DNA from: Nymphaea colorata
Taxonomy: Eukaryota; Streptophyta; Magnoliopsida; Nymphaeales; Nymphaeaceae
Length of the DNA: 10,000 nucleotides
Assembly: GCF_008831285.2 (NCBI RefSeq)
Contig: NC_045140.1
Coordinates: 209,528 to 219,527 of the forward strand
Direction: 5' to 3'
Shown: one piece after another, positions 1 to 7,314 of the stretch
Layout: the number at the start of each line of letters is the position of its first letter
How positions within the stretch are numbered: position 1 is the stretch's first letter
Notes under the pieces: generated by a model
Seen by the model: only the letters and a program-made list of their open reading frames with translations
Databases searched by the model: none
Told to the model about the DNA's origin: nothing
Made by a program: the position numbers and the translations under genes

Positions 1-1
1 T

Positions 2-108
2 AACAGCAGGCGGCTGTTCTCGGCAGCGTACAGTCAGTCCGCATCCGACCGCAGGCGGCTATCTCGGCCCGCGTTCTGTCCAAGTCCGCCCGACAGCAGG
101 AGGCTGTC
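2..108 (+). repeat. Array of three 17-nt AGGNG-loop hairpins (5' LTR copy)
   Basis: Three 17-nt units start at 2, 47 and 92, exactly 45 bp apart. Units 1 and 3 are perfect 6-bp stems around 5-nt loops (AACAGC-AGGCG-GCTGTT and GACAGC-AGGAG-GCTGTC). Unit 2 (GACCGC-AGGCG-GCTATC) pairs imperfectly. These are the last three members of a longer array seen complete in the 3' LTR from 9061. The function is unknown; a structured RNA element in the leader is one possibility. Confidence 0.6.
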
Positions 109-184
109 CAGGCCGCGCGCTTCATGCCGGCCCGTGAGCTGCAATACCTGGGGCCTAGGCATTCTACCCCGTGGTCTCTCGGCA

Positions 185-207
185 CAGCCAAGGCAGCGCC
201 TTGGCTA
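185..207 (+). repeat. Strong inverted repeat in LTR tail (5' copy)
   Basis: AGCCAAGGC (186-194) and GCCTTGGCT (198-206) are perfect reverse complements around a 3-nt loop, giving a 9-bp stem. In the 3' LTR copy (9441-9463) the flanking C and G also pair, giving 10 bp. The A at 207 in the 5' copy breaks that outer pair, and this is one of the five differences between the LTRs. It is a candidate RNA hairpin. Confidence 0.6.
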
Positions 208-606
208 GTAACACTCTTCAGCCCTTGTAGATTCGGGGAGGGTGTTATTTCTGTTTTTGCATTAGGATTCCATCTAGTTTGTTTAATTTGCTGTTTTAGC
301 CCAGGCTTCGGCCAAGCTCCTCTCTGTGGCACCTCGAGGGCCCTATCGCCCGAGACACGGTCGCAAGGAGCAGACCTACCCAATTGCTTTCGTTGGGTGT
401 GGTTTGTCCGCTAGAGTGGTTTGCATGGTTTGGTGTGTTTGTGAGTGAGTTGAGAGTGTTCTTCTGTATCGCTCACGATTGTACTAGCCTGTTACCCTTG
501 TAGTTGCCTGTAGTAGGCTATTCCGTAGTTAGGTGGGGAAACTTAACCCTGTGTAACTCTGTCCTAGGGATTTTGCGCCGGGGTTTGTCCGGTCGGGTAG
601 ATTGTT

Positions 607-641
607 TGTATTAATTTTACTTAGGGATTTTTGGTTTTTAG
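607..641 (+). promoter_or_regulatory. Candidate 3' splice acceptor / T-rich element near LTR end
   Basis: A T-rich run (TTAATTTTAC, then ATTTTTGGTTTTTAG) ends in AG at 640-641, which resembles a plant branch-point and polypyrimidine/acceptor region. The same sequence occurs at 9863-9897 in the 3' LTR. Its TTGTTTGTATTAATTTT portion could instead serve 3'-end formation, since plant upstream polyadenylation elements are U/UGUA-rich. The sequence alone cannot decide between these. Confidence 0.3.
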
Positions 642-719
642 GTAGTACTCAAGTCGGTCTTGGCAGTAGGAGCGTCTTGGTTAGGAAATTCTGGCCTAAT
701 CGGGACGAGACCTAACAAT

Positions 720-731
720 TGGTATCAGAGC
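720..731 (+). other. Primer binding site (tRNA-iMet)
   Basis: TGGTATCAGAGC is the complement of the 3' end of plant initiator methionine tRNA, the usual primer for minus-strand synthesis in plant LTR elements. It lies two bases (AT) after the LTR end. This mirrors the two bases (TC) between the polypurine tract and the 3' LTR, as expected for cDNA ends trimmed by two nucleotides by integrase. Confidence 0.95.
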
Positions 732-922
732 CAACTTGAGACTAGAACTGTCAGTTTGAGCACCCGACCTACGAAGAAATCAGCTTCAGAAGGTACTTCA
801 GAAGGCAGAATTTCAGAGGTATCAGTTTCGGGTCTTCTTGTGAGGGTATTTCGGTTTTCTAAGTCGTTAGAAAAGTATAGGCATCACGACTTCCGGCATT
901 ATATTGCGTAAGTTCTAGGCTT

Positions 923-1001
923 CACTTGCTCGATTTTAGCAAGTGTAGGGCTGTACACAACGTACACCCGAGGGCAGCTAAGCTCGAGGTTCGTCGTCGA
1001 G
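923..1001 (+). repeat. Three consecutive hairpins in the leader
   Basis: CACTTGCT (923-930) pairs perfectly with AGCAAGTG (938-945) around a 7-nt loop. TGTAC (952-956) pairs with GTACA (962-966) around ACAAC. CTCGA (983-987) pairs with TCGAG (997-1001). Three stems in under 80 nt, about 200 nt downstream of the PBS, fit the usual place of a packaging or dimerisation signal. The pairing is visible in the sequence; the function is inferred. Confidence 0.5.
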
Positions 1002-1252
1002 ACACCAGGTGGGTGTGACGATTTAGGCTTTTTGAAGCCCGGCCAAGAGCGAGGTGAGATTGCCTAGGCGCTAAGGCGTAGCGCGGCTTTAGGCGGGCCA
1101 ACCCGTCTCCCTTGCCTTAGGACTCACGCGCAGTAGCTCAAGCAGTGGCAACGGCAGCGTGACAGAGTCGACAGTCTAGGTTAGTGTTAAGAGTGGCAGT
1201 TGTGTCAGAATTTGGATTTCAGTTAGGTTAGCTTTTGATTTCGTAAGTTAAA

Positions 1253-2416
1253 ATGGGAAAATAAAAAAAGAATGTTAACTCAGATGAGCCCGTGCTTGAG
1301 GAGAATCCTCATGACACTCCCGAAGAGGCTCAACCATCACAGAGAGGCCAAGTGCCCGACTATGCTTTAGGACGCATCCTAAGCATAGAAAAAAAATTAT
1401 TACAGATGCGTACCGACATGGCTAAGGTAGAGAACTTGAGAAAGAAAGAAATGGACCGTCAAAATGCAGACCGACAAAAGGAAATGGATGAGATACGGGC
1501 CATGTTCCGTCAAATGTCTACCACCCAAATGCAAGCCATCGTCGCGGAAAGGACCACTCAGGGTCCGAATGCACAGAAAGGGAAAGGTTTGTTAGCAGTA
1601 CCTTGCTATCAGACCGACACTGAGATCAATCCCAACAACATATCTCACGTTGGGACAAGCACGGAAGGGGGTAGGCTCATGCGTCCCCCACAAGACAGGT
1701 ATCAACAAGAGCCCTATAGCGAATACTACAGGATTCCTCGTGGCCCACGGATAGGCCAAACTCTTCAAAACCCAATGTACGAATTATCTGATGGTGAAGA
1801 TGAATCACCCCTTCGCCCAAGGAGAACTCGAAGAGAACCACCTCGTCTAGAAGAAAGACGTACACCCTCTGTCAAGTACGACTTTCCAAAATTCAACGGA
1901 GAGCACCTCAGAGAGTGGTTATTCATGGCAGAACGTTTCTTCATGTGCCATCGGATCCCACAAGATGAGTGGATAGAAATCGCTACAGCCAACATGACTG
2001 GGGAAGCGACCACCCACTATCTTTGGTTTGAGCACAAGACAGTCGATCCCACTTGGGAAAAGTACAAGGCTAGTTTGCAGCTTCACTTTGGAGAGTCCAC
2101 GTTCATCGATTATGACGAGGATCTCAAAAATTTAGTTCAAACTTCGAACGTGCCCACCTATCAAAAGCAGTTCGAAAGACTAGCTAGTATGGTACAGTGG
2201 CCCGAGAAAGCTCTAATTGGAGCATTCAAAGGAGGCCTACGAAGCGACATCAAACGCGAGATGAAGATACATCGTTTTGATCATCTCGAAGAATGTTTCT
2301 CTATGGCCCGACTGTATGAGGAACGGATCGAAGAGAGAAAAGAGGAAAAGCGAGAGAAAAAGGCTCGCAGGGCTGACAAACAGAGGAAGAAACCTTCCTT
2401 CTCCTCTGCTTCTTGA
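1253..2416 (+). pseudogene. gag: gag: capsid/nucleocapsid precursor, interrupted by a stop at codon 4
   Basis: Gag forms the cytoplasmic virus-like particle that encloses the RNA. The best start is the ATG at 1253 (A at -3, G at +4), but TAA at 1262-1264 is its fourth codon. The frame is open from 1265 to the TGA at 2414-2416. Without readthrough, the first in-frame ATG is at 1406. An N-terminal helical, Lys/Glu-rich region likely to form a coiled coil lies at about 1370-1520. The plant retrotransposon Gag domain (FPKFNGE...W motif, then FKGGLR) runs from about 1877 to 2320, followed by a very basic Lys/Arg tail. The zinc knuckle that normally ends Gag lies beyond the TGA, in the same frame at 2561-2602. 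Gag and pol share one frame, as expected for a single-ORF chromovirus, so both stops look like damage. Confidence 0.88.
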
Positions 2417-5400
2417 ACCAAATTCCGAGAGAACAAAGGAAGGGAATTGGTTCCCTACAACCGAGGGAACGAGTTCAGGCCAAACCCACGTCCAGGCCGT
2501 GAACTACCTACCCGTTACTTGTCCCCTAAACAAATTGAAGAATACAGGAAGAAAGGCCTGTGTTTCAGATGTGAGGGCAAGTGGGACAAAAATCACCAAT
2601 GCAAAGCGCTTTTTAATATAGTGGTGATTGATGAGCCAGAGACCAGCTCTAGCTCTGAAAGCGATTCCTCCTCCAGTTCCGATACAAGCTCCTCGTCTGA
2701 TGAGGAAATCCAAGTTAGAAGAAAAGGCAAGAAAATTGAGCCTAAGGAAACGCATCAAGAGGAGACCTCGACCAGAGAAGAAAAATCAGAAGAGGTCGAA
2801 TCTCTTCATTCAATTCAAGACCCCCATAAGGCAAACGCCATGCGTGTTTTTGGCCGTATCAATGGCCAAAAGGTCTTAATATTGCTCGACAGCGGAGCAA
2901 CCAACAACTTCCTTACTGAGGAAGCCGCTGAAAGGTGTAGAATCACCCTCACCGAGAGCAACCCACAAACTATCATCGTGGGAGGGGGACTACGGCTCAA
3001 GTGCATTCACGAAGGAAAAGGCCTTGACGTGTCCGTTAAAAAGAAAACTTTTAAAGTTGACTGCCTCGTCATCCCACTTGAAGGAGTCGACTTAATTTTG
3101 GGCATGCCATGGTTTCTAACATGGAAAGATATTCATTGGGATGTAAAGAACTTCTCTATGACTTTCATCCCTGAAGGAGAAGAGGAATCGATAACGATTC
3201 AGGGACTCGCCAGCAACACGCGTCCCAAAACAGCACTAAGGTCCATCCAACATGACCAACCAGCGTGTTGGGTTCTTACATTGGCAACGGATGTACCTTT
3301 CTCCGAAGAGAAGGTGGAAGAACCAATTCCACCTATGATTCAATCGGTCTTGGACCGATTTCCAGAGATTTTTAACGAGCCCAAAGGCTCACCGCCTAAG
3401 AGGGCTTACGATCATCGAATCGTCCTTGCACAAGGTGCAGAGCCTGTCAACGTCAGGCCATATCGGTATGGGCACAGCCAGAAGGCGGAGATCGAACGCC
3501 TAGTCAAAGAGATGCTCGAAAGCGGCATCATCCGACCGAGTTGCAGCCCTTTTTCTTCACTCGTCCTATTAGTGAAGAAAAAAGACAACACTTGGCGGTT
3601 CTGCATAGATTACAGGGCGTTAAACGAGGTGACCGTTAAGGATCGGCACCCCATACCCGTCATTGACGAGCTATTAGATGAGTTAGCTGGTGCTACTATT
3701 TTCTCAAAGATAGATCTCAGAGCCGGATATCATCAGATTCGAATGTTTGACGAAGATGTACTAAAAACTGCGTTCAGGACACATGACGGGCATTATGAAT
3801 TTTTAGTAATGCCTTTTGGATTAACGAATGCACCAGCAACATTCCAACGGTGCATGAATGATGTGTTCAGAGCACACCTCAGAGATTTCATCCTCGTATT
3901 TTTCGATGATATTCTCATTTATAGCAAAGATGAAGAGCAACATCAACGTCATCTGAAGATTACTCTAGACATATTGAAGGAGCATCATCTCTTCGCGAAG
4001 ATGTCCAAATGCAGTTTTGGACAATCTTCAATAGGATACCTCGGACACATTGTGTCTCGAGATGGGGTTCGGGCAGACCCCGAACAGCGGCAAGCCATGG
4101 AGAAATGGCCACTGCCCAAGGACCTCAAGAGTCTGCGAGGTTTCCTAGGATTGACTGGGTATTACAGACGATTTATCCAGGGGTATGGAATCATTGCGCA
4201 ACCCCTTACCCAGATGCTGAAAAAGGGATCCTTCTCGTGGACTGAGAAGTCAAGAGACGCCTTTGAGAAGCTAAAGGCAGCTCTAATGTCGGCCCCCGTT
4301 CTAACCTTACCCGATTTTACAAAAACATTTACCATCGAAATAGACGCTTGTGACGTCGGAGTGGGTGCAGTACTCGGGCAAGATAACCACCCCATTGCCT
4401 ACATGTCTAAGGCCTTAACCAGCAGGGCCAAACCTCTTTCTACGTATGAGAAAGAGCTACTCGCTATAGTCATGGCAGTGGAGAAGTGGCGTCCATATCT
4501 GATTGGACGCAAATTTACAGTCAGGACCGACCAAAACAGTTTAAAGTACATGCTCAAACAACGCGTGTCAACCCCTACCCAACAGAGATGGCTAGCAAAG
4601 CTATTGGGGTATGACTTCGAAATTGAGTACAAAAAGGGTCCTGAAAACAAAGCGGCTGATTCACTTTCCCGCTTGGCTGAACAACTGATGACATTGTCAG
4701 TGGTGGAAACGGATATTTGGGATCGATTAGCACACGATCAACAAAACGACGAATCTTTGAGGCTAATCAAAGCTTCGATCCAGCAAAACCCGGGTTCCAT
4801 TCCCTTCTACTCAGTCAAGGGAAACATTTTGTATAGGAAGGACAAGGCAGTAGTCCCTCCTAGTTCTGAGCTTAAGCAGGAATTCCTGCATCATTTTCAT
4901 GACACTCCAGCCGCAGGTCATGAAGGGGTCGCCAAGACCCTTAGCCGCATCAAAGCTCAGTTTTGGTGGAAAGGTATGAAGGCTGAAGTTCAAACCTACG
5001 TCAAGAAGTGTGTTGTGTGCCAGAGAGAGAAGTATGAGGCAATCAAGCCTCCAGGCCATTTAAATCCTCTCCCGGTACCAACAAAACCGTGGACCGATGT
5101 CACTATGGATTTCATCGATGCCATGCCTCGTTCAGAAGGAAAAGAGGCGGTATTGGTAGTGGTAGATCGGCTCACGAAATATAGCCACTTCGCACCTTTA
5201 CCACGGTTGTATCAAGGGCCTCTTGTGGCCAACGTCTACCATGAATACGTTGGAAAGTTGCATGGAATGCCACAGTCCGTCGTCTGCGACCGGGACTCAA
5301 TTTTTCTCAGTGCATTCTGGCAAGAATATATGAAGAACATGGGGACGAAATTGAATTTTAGTACCGCCCACCACCCTCAAACTGATGGGCAGAGTGAGAT

Positions 5401-5950
5401 AGTGAACCGGTCCTTGGAGACCTACTTGCGTTGCTTTGCGGGTGAACGACCAACCACCTGGGTTAAATATCTGCCTTGGGCAGAATGGTCGTACAATACG
5501 AGTTTGCACTCGTCGACAGGCACGACCCCTTATGAGGGCGTATATGGCTTTCCCCCTCCGTCGATTCCACGATATGAAGGAGGAACTGCAGAAGACGACA
5601 GTGTTGACTGCGAATTGCGCACAAGGGAAGAAGTGTTAGAGTCCCTAAAACAAAACATTGTGAAAGCGCAAAACCGCATGAAGCAGGTATATGATAAGGG
5701 CAGGAAGGACCGGGAATTTGAGGTGGGTGACTACGTATGGCTTAAGAGACTGCCTCTTAAGCAGAAATCCTTGATGGGTCAGCCGTATTCCAAGCTGCTG
5801 CCTCGATATTATGGACCTTATCCAGTGATACAGAAGGTAGGGAAGGCCGCCTACAGACTTGGCCTCCCCCGAACAGCTTTGGTACATCCCGTCTTTCATG
5901 TTACGAGGCTAAAGCCTCATCAAGGGGAGGTACCAACATTGATAGAATAG
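2417..5950 (+). CDS. pol: pol: zinc knuckle, protease, RT, RNase H, integrase
   Basis: The frame is continuous with gag after the TGA and has no ATG before the zinc knuckle, so the full product needs readthrough. In order: a CX2CX7HXC knuckle (2561-2602); a Ser/Asp/Glu-rich acidic linker (about 2620-2805); aspartic protease with LLDSGA (Asp at 2888); reverse transcriptase with KIDLRAGYHQ (Asp at 3713) and FFDD (Asp pair at 3905-3910); RNase H with Asp 4343, Glu 4454 and Asp 4529; integrase with an HHCC zinc site (His 4898 and 4919, Cys 5009 and 5018) and a D,D35E centre (Asp 5108, Asp 5288, Glu 5396); and a GPY/F module (GPY at 5813-5821). All catalytic residues are present and there are no indels. 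The enzymes mature the particle, copy RNA into DNA and insert it. The frame ends at a TAG, with the chromodomain continuing in frame beyond it. Confidence 0.95.
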   Translation, partial: TKFRENKGRELVPYNRGNEFRPNPRPGRELPTRYLSPKQIEEYRKKGLCFRCEGKWDKNHQCKALFNIVVIDEPETSSSSESDSSSSSDTSSSSDEEIQVRRKGKKIEPKETHQEETSTREEKSEEVESLHSIQDPHKANAMRVFGRINGQKVLILLDSGATNNFLTEEAAERCRITLTESNPQTIIVGGGLRLKCIHEGKGLDVSVKKKTFKVDCLVIPLEGVDLILGMPWFLTWKDIHWDVKNFSMTFIPEGEEESITIQGLASNTRPKTALRSIQHDQPACWVLTLATDVPFSEEKVEEPIPPMIQSVLDRFPEIFNEPKGSPPKRAYDHRIVLAQGAEPVNVRPYRYGHSQKAEIERLVKEMLESGIIRPSCSPFSSLVLLVKKKDNTWRFCIDYRALNEVTVKDRHPIPVIDELLDELAGATIFSKIDLRAGYHQIRMFDEDVLKTAFRTHDGHYEFLVMPFGLTNAPATFQRCMNDVFRAHLRDFILVFFDDILIYSKDEEQHQRHLKITLDILKEHHLFAKMSKCSFGQSSIGYLGHIVSRDGVRADPEQRQAMEKWPLPKDLKSLRGFLGLTGYYRRFIQGYGIIAQPLTQMLKKGSFSWTEKSRDAFEKLKAALMSAPVLTLPDFTKTFTIEIDACDVGVGAVLGQDNHPIAYMSKALTSRAKPLSTYEKELLAIVMAVEKWRPYLIGRKFTVRTDQNSLKYMLKQRVSTPTQQRWLAKLLGYDFEIEYKKGPENKAADSLSRLAEQLMTLSVVETDIWDRLAHDQQNDESLRLIKASIQQNPGSIPFYSVKGNILYRKDKAVVPPSSELKQEFLHHFHDTPAAGHEGVAKTLSRIKAQFWWKGMKAEVQTYVKKCVVCQREKYEAIKPPGHLNPLPVPTKPWTDVTMDFIDAMPRSEGKEAVLVVVDRLTKYSHFAPLPRLYQGPLVANVYHEYVGKLHGMPQSVVCDRDSIFLSAFWQEYMKNMGTKLNFSTAHHPQTDGQSEIVNRSLETYLRCFAGERPTTWVKYLPWAEWSYNTSLHSSTGTTPYEGVYGFPPPSIPRYEGGTAEDDSVDCELRTREEVLESLKQNIVKAQNRMKQVYDKGRKDREFEVGDYVWLKRLPLKQKSLMGQPYSKLLPRYYGPYPVIQKVGKAAYRLGLPRTALVHPVFHVTRLKPHQGEVPTLIE

Positions 5951-6280
5951 GTCCCGGATAATCTGCCTACTCCCTATCGCATTCTGAAGCATAGGTATGT
6001 CCAACGACAAGGGAGGATGAGGCACGAGGTACTTGTGGAATGGGAAGGACCCGACAGGGGTACTTCTTGGGAAGAATTTGGGTCGATTGTTCATCGCTTC
6101 CCCTCTTCAAGCGCTCGAGGACAAGCGCAAGGTAGGGAGGGGGAATCTGTTACGAACCTACCCAGCGGTCCAGACCCAGTTGAGACCGAGCCTGCCGAAT
6201 CCAGCAGAAGGAAGTGCAAGGCTTCCGATATTGGAGCTCGTTCTCTTCAATGTATCAAGGCGAGTCCCAGGAAGAGTTGA
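5951..6280 (+). pseudogene. Integrase C-terminal chromodomain, cut off from pol by TAG
   Basis: Directly after the TAG at 5948-5950 the same frame stays open for 109 codons, to a TGA at 6278-6280. The first part (about 5966-6106) reads as a chromodomain: PYRILKHR, then EVLVEWEG, then TSWEE and a terminal I-x3-FP, which are the chromovirus family marks. In chromoviruses this module tethers integrase to modified histones and directs insertion into heterochromatin. The frame crosses the polypurine tract and continues 133 bp into the 3' LTR, as it does in some other chromoviruses. The first in-frame ATG (6017) lies inside the domain, so it is probably made only by readthrough. Everything after about 6110 is low-complexity and unrecognised. 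Confidence 0.85.
6134..6145 (+). other. Polypurine tract
   Basis: AGGGAGGGGGAA is a 12-nt pure purine run two bases upstream of the LTR terminus TGTTA. It is the expected RNase H-resistant primer for plus-strand DNA synthesis. It lies inside the chromodomain-bearing reading frame, so the tract also encodes protein. Confidence 0.93.
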
Positions 6281-6425
6281 GAAGCACCAGAGATAGTTGC
6301 AGCGGGAGGAGAGGGAGGAGCAACTAGGTCATCAATGGTGCTCAATCAGGTCCAGTCTCAGGGTGACACAGGTTCCAAGGATAGACTCGCCGAGCTAGAA
6401 TCATCCAACCCAAGCGAGTCCACTT

Positions 6426-6431
6426 CACGTG
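6426..6431 (+). promoter_or_regulatory. G-box (CACGTG) in U3
   Basis: CACGTG lies within the 8-bp palindrome TCACGTGA, about 340 bp upstream of the TATA box. G-boxes bind plant bZIP and bHLH factors. Whether this one is used is not known. Confidence 0.4.
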
Positions 6432-6432
6432 A

Positions 6433-6502
6433 CCCTTGAGACGTCCTAAGATCCAAATCTTAGGTAAACGGTTCGGTCAAATCTGGCCGAGCCCTTGAGA
6501 CG
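6433..6502 (+). repeat. Direct repeat CCCTTGAGACG x2
   Basis: The same 11-mer occurs at 6433-6443 and 6492-6502, 59 bp apart, on either side of the 6445-6464 inverted repeat. It may be a duplicated U3 regulatory module. Confidence 0.45.
6445..6464 (+). repeat. Perfect 8-bp inverted repeat in U3
   Basis: CCTAAGAT (6445-6452) and ATCTTAGG (6457-6464) flank a CCAA loop. It lies next to the G-box and between the two CCCTTGAGACG copies. It could be a dimeric factor site at the DNA level. Confidence 0.45.
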
Positions 6503-6626
6503 AGCAACCGAAGTGAGGGCGGGTCCCCTCACGAGGTCCCCACCCTGGGTTCACAGGATCCAGGGGTTCCAACCTATTCCCTTGCGCGTGGGCACTAGGC
6601 CCGTTTTGCTTTATGAATAACGAGTA

Positions 6627-6632
6627 AATAAA
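6627..6632 (+). terminator. AATAAA polyadenylation-type signal
   Basis: This is a canonical AATAAA, but it lies 137 bp upstream of the TATA box, that is, in U3. Use of it in the 3' LTR would end the RNA before the apparent transcription start and leave no R repeat for strand transfer. Either it is not the working signal or transcription starts further upstream. Confidence 0.25.
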
Positions 6633-6763
6633 GTTAGTCTTAGGCTTGTCAATAGTAGGACTCGAGGTAGGAACCTAGCCTAGCGGGTTGTGCTTGGCAT
6701 TTTGGATTTGGGTCTTGGGTAGAGAGTGAGATCTGGATTATAGACTCGCTCAAATAGGATTAG

Positions 6764-6771
6764 TATAAATA
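6764..6771 (+). promoter_or_regulatory. TATA box of the LTR promoter
   Basis: TATAAATA lies in an A/T-rich patch. A start about 25-35 bp downstream would fall near 6790-6805, just before a CT-rich patch (6829-6845, CGCTCTCTCTCCTCC) of the kind common at plant core promoters. The position is about 620 bp into the LTR, so R+U5 would span about 3.1 kb. Confidence 0.6.
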
Positions 6772-7175
6772 TTTTTGGATCAATGTAATCGGTATCAAAG
6801 ATTAAGGAATTGAAAGCATTTTGCGCAAGGCGCTCTCTCTCCTCCGTGCGAGGTTTGGCTCTCCCTCCTCATTCTCGAGGAACTCTGAATCTGAAATCAA
6901 AGCACAGCCCTTGCTCGTGAGTGCAAGCTTGTGCCCTCTCATCCCCTCGCGCCCCCTTCTACCGTGGCGTCTTCTTCCTCTCTGAAGAACTCGGAGCACC
7001 GGTGGTGAACCAGCCAGCGCCTGAGTTGGAAGGCTTGCGGCGGATCTTCTTCCTCATCGGCGAAGGTCCCTCCCTTGTCCCCGGCTTCTTCCCCATTGAA
7101 ACAGCATATCGGCTGTGTTCTGCACCTTCCTCACGATCACGGTGGAGTTGAGAGGCAGACCTCGCAGCAGGGAAG

Positions 7176-7199
7176 ATTGAATCCATTTTCGGATTCAAT
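7176..7199 (+). repeat. Perfect 9-bp inverted repeat
   Basis: ATTGAATCC (7176-7184) and GGATTCAAT (7191-7199) flank a 6-nt ATTTTC loop. Together with the 185-207/9441-9463 stem it is among the strongest in the LTR. Confidence 0.55.
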
Positions 7200-7295
7200 A
7201 ATGACGGCAAAATAAGGTTAGTGGCCTGATTTCGTGTCTTCCTTTTGTTTTTAGGATTCCGGTCTAGGGGAGAGCTCTCCCGAGGTTCCTGTTCT

Positions 7296-7314
7296 CTCTC
7301 GGCGTACCCGAGAG
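7296..7314 (+). repeat. Perfect 7-bp inverted repeat
   Basis: CTCTCGG (7296-7302) and CCGAGAG (7308-7314) flank a CGTAC loop. It is a candidate hairpin in the transcribed leader. Confidence 0.4.

Larger units (their letters stand above)
1..717 (+). repeat. 5' LTR, 3'-terminal 717 bp (partial)
   Basis: This segment aligns without gaps to 9257-9973 and corresponds to LTR positions 3110-3826. I count five differences between the copies, at 22 (g/t), 24 (c/t), 125 (t/c), 149 (t/c) and 207 (a/g), all within the first 207 bp; the remaining 510 bp are identical. It ends in TAACA at 713-717, two bases before the PBS. It should be the U5 end or part of a very long R. It contains a short hairpin array at its start, a strong inverted repeat at 185-207, and a T-rich stretch ending in an acceptor-like AG at 640-641. 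No gene is supported in it. Confidence 0.96.
718..1252 (+). other. Untranslated leader between 5' LTR and gag
   Basis: This non-coding stretch of 535 bp starts with the PBS and ends just before the first strong-context ATG at 1253. Short open frames cross it (for example 660-911), but they overlap the LTR boundary and PBS and resemble nothing I know. It holds a run of hairpins at 923-1001 and two GTAAGT donor-like hexamers (908-913 and 1243-1248). In retroelements this region usually carries packaging and dimerisation signals; that role is inferred here from position and structure only. Confidence 0.8.
6281..6763 (+). other. U3 region upstream of the TATA box
   Basis: There is no gene here. 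The stretch holds a palindromic G-box at 6426-6431, an 8-bp inverted repeat at 6445-6464, an 11-bp direct repeat, and an AATAAA at 6627-6632. It is the natural place for the enhancers that drive the element. Confidence 0.6.

Noticed and set aside
124-414. 96-aa + strand frame in the 5' LTR
   Set aside because: Its ATG is created by one of the LTR differences (t/c at 125) and is absent from the 3' copy, so it is not conserved.
660-911. 83-aa + strand frame across the LTR end and PBS
   Set aside because: It spans the LTR/leader junction and PBS, has no known domain, and uses an alternative start. It is best explained as chance.
1272-1370. Alternative gag start at the ATG at 1272, with a frameshift into gag
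   Set aside because: It is in another frame, ends at TAG at about 1368, and I see no slippery site in the overlap.
2447-5950. Element as an Ogre/Athila or CRM type
   Set aside because: Ogre and Athila lack a chromodomain, and CRM-specific integrase tails differ. The chromodomain after GPY/F points to another chromovirus lineage.
6791-6800. Second PBS-like GGTATCAAAG near the TATA box
   Set aside because: It matches only part of the tRNA-iMet complement and is not next to an LTR end, so it is a chance resemblance.
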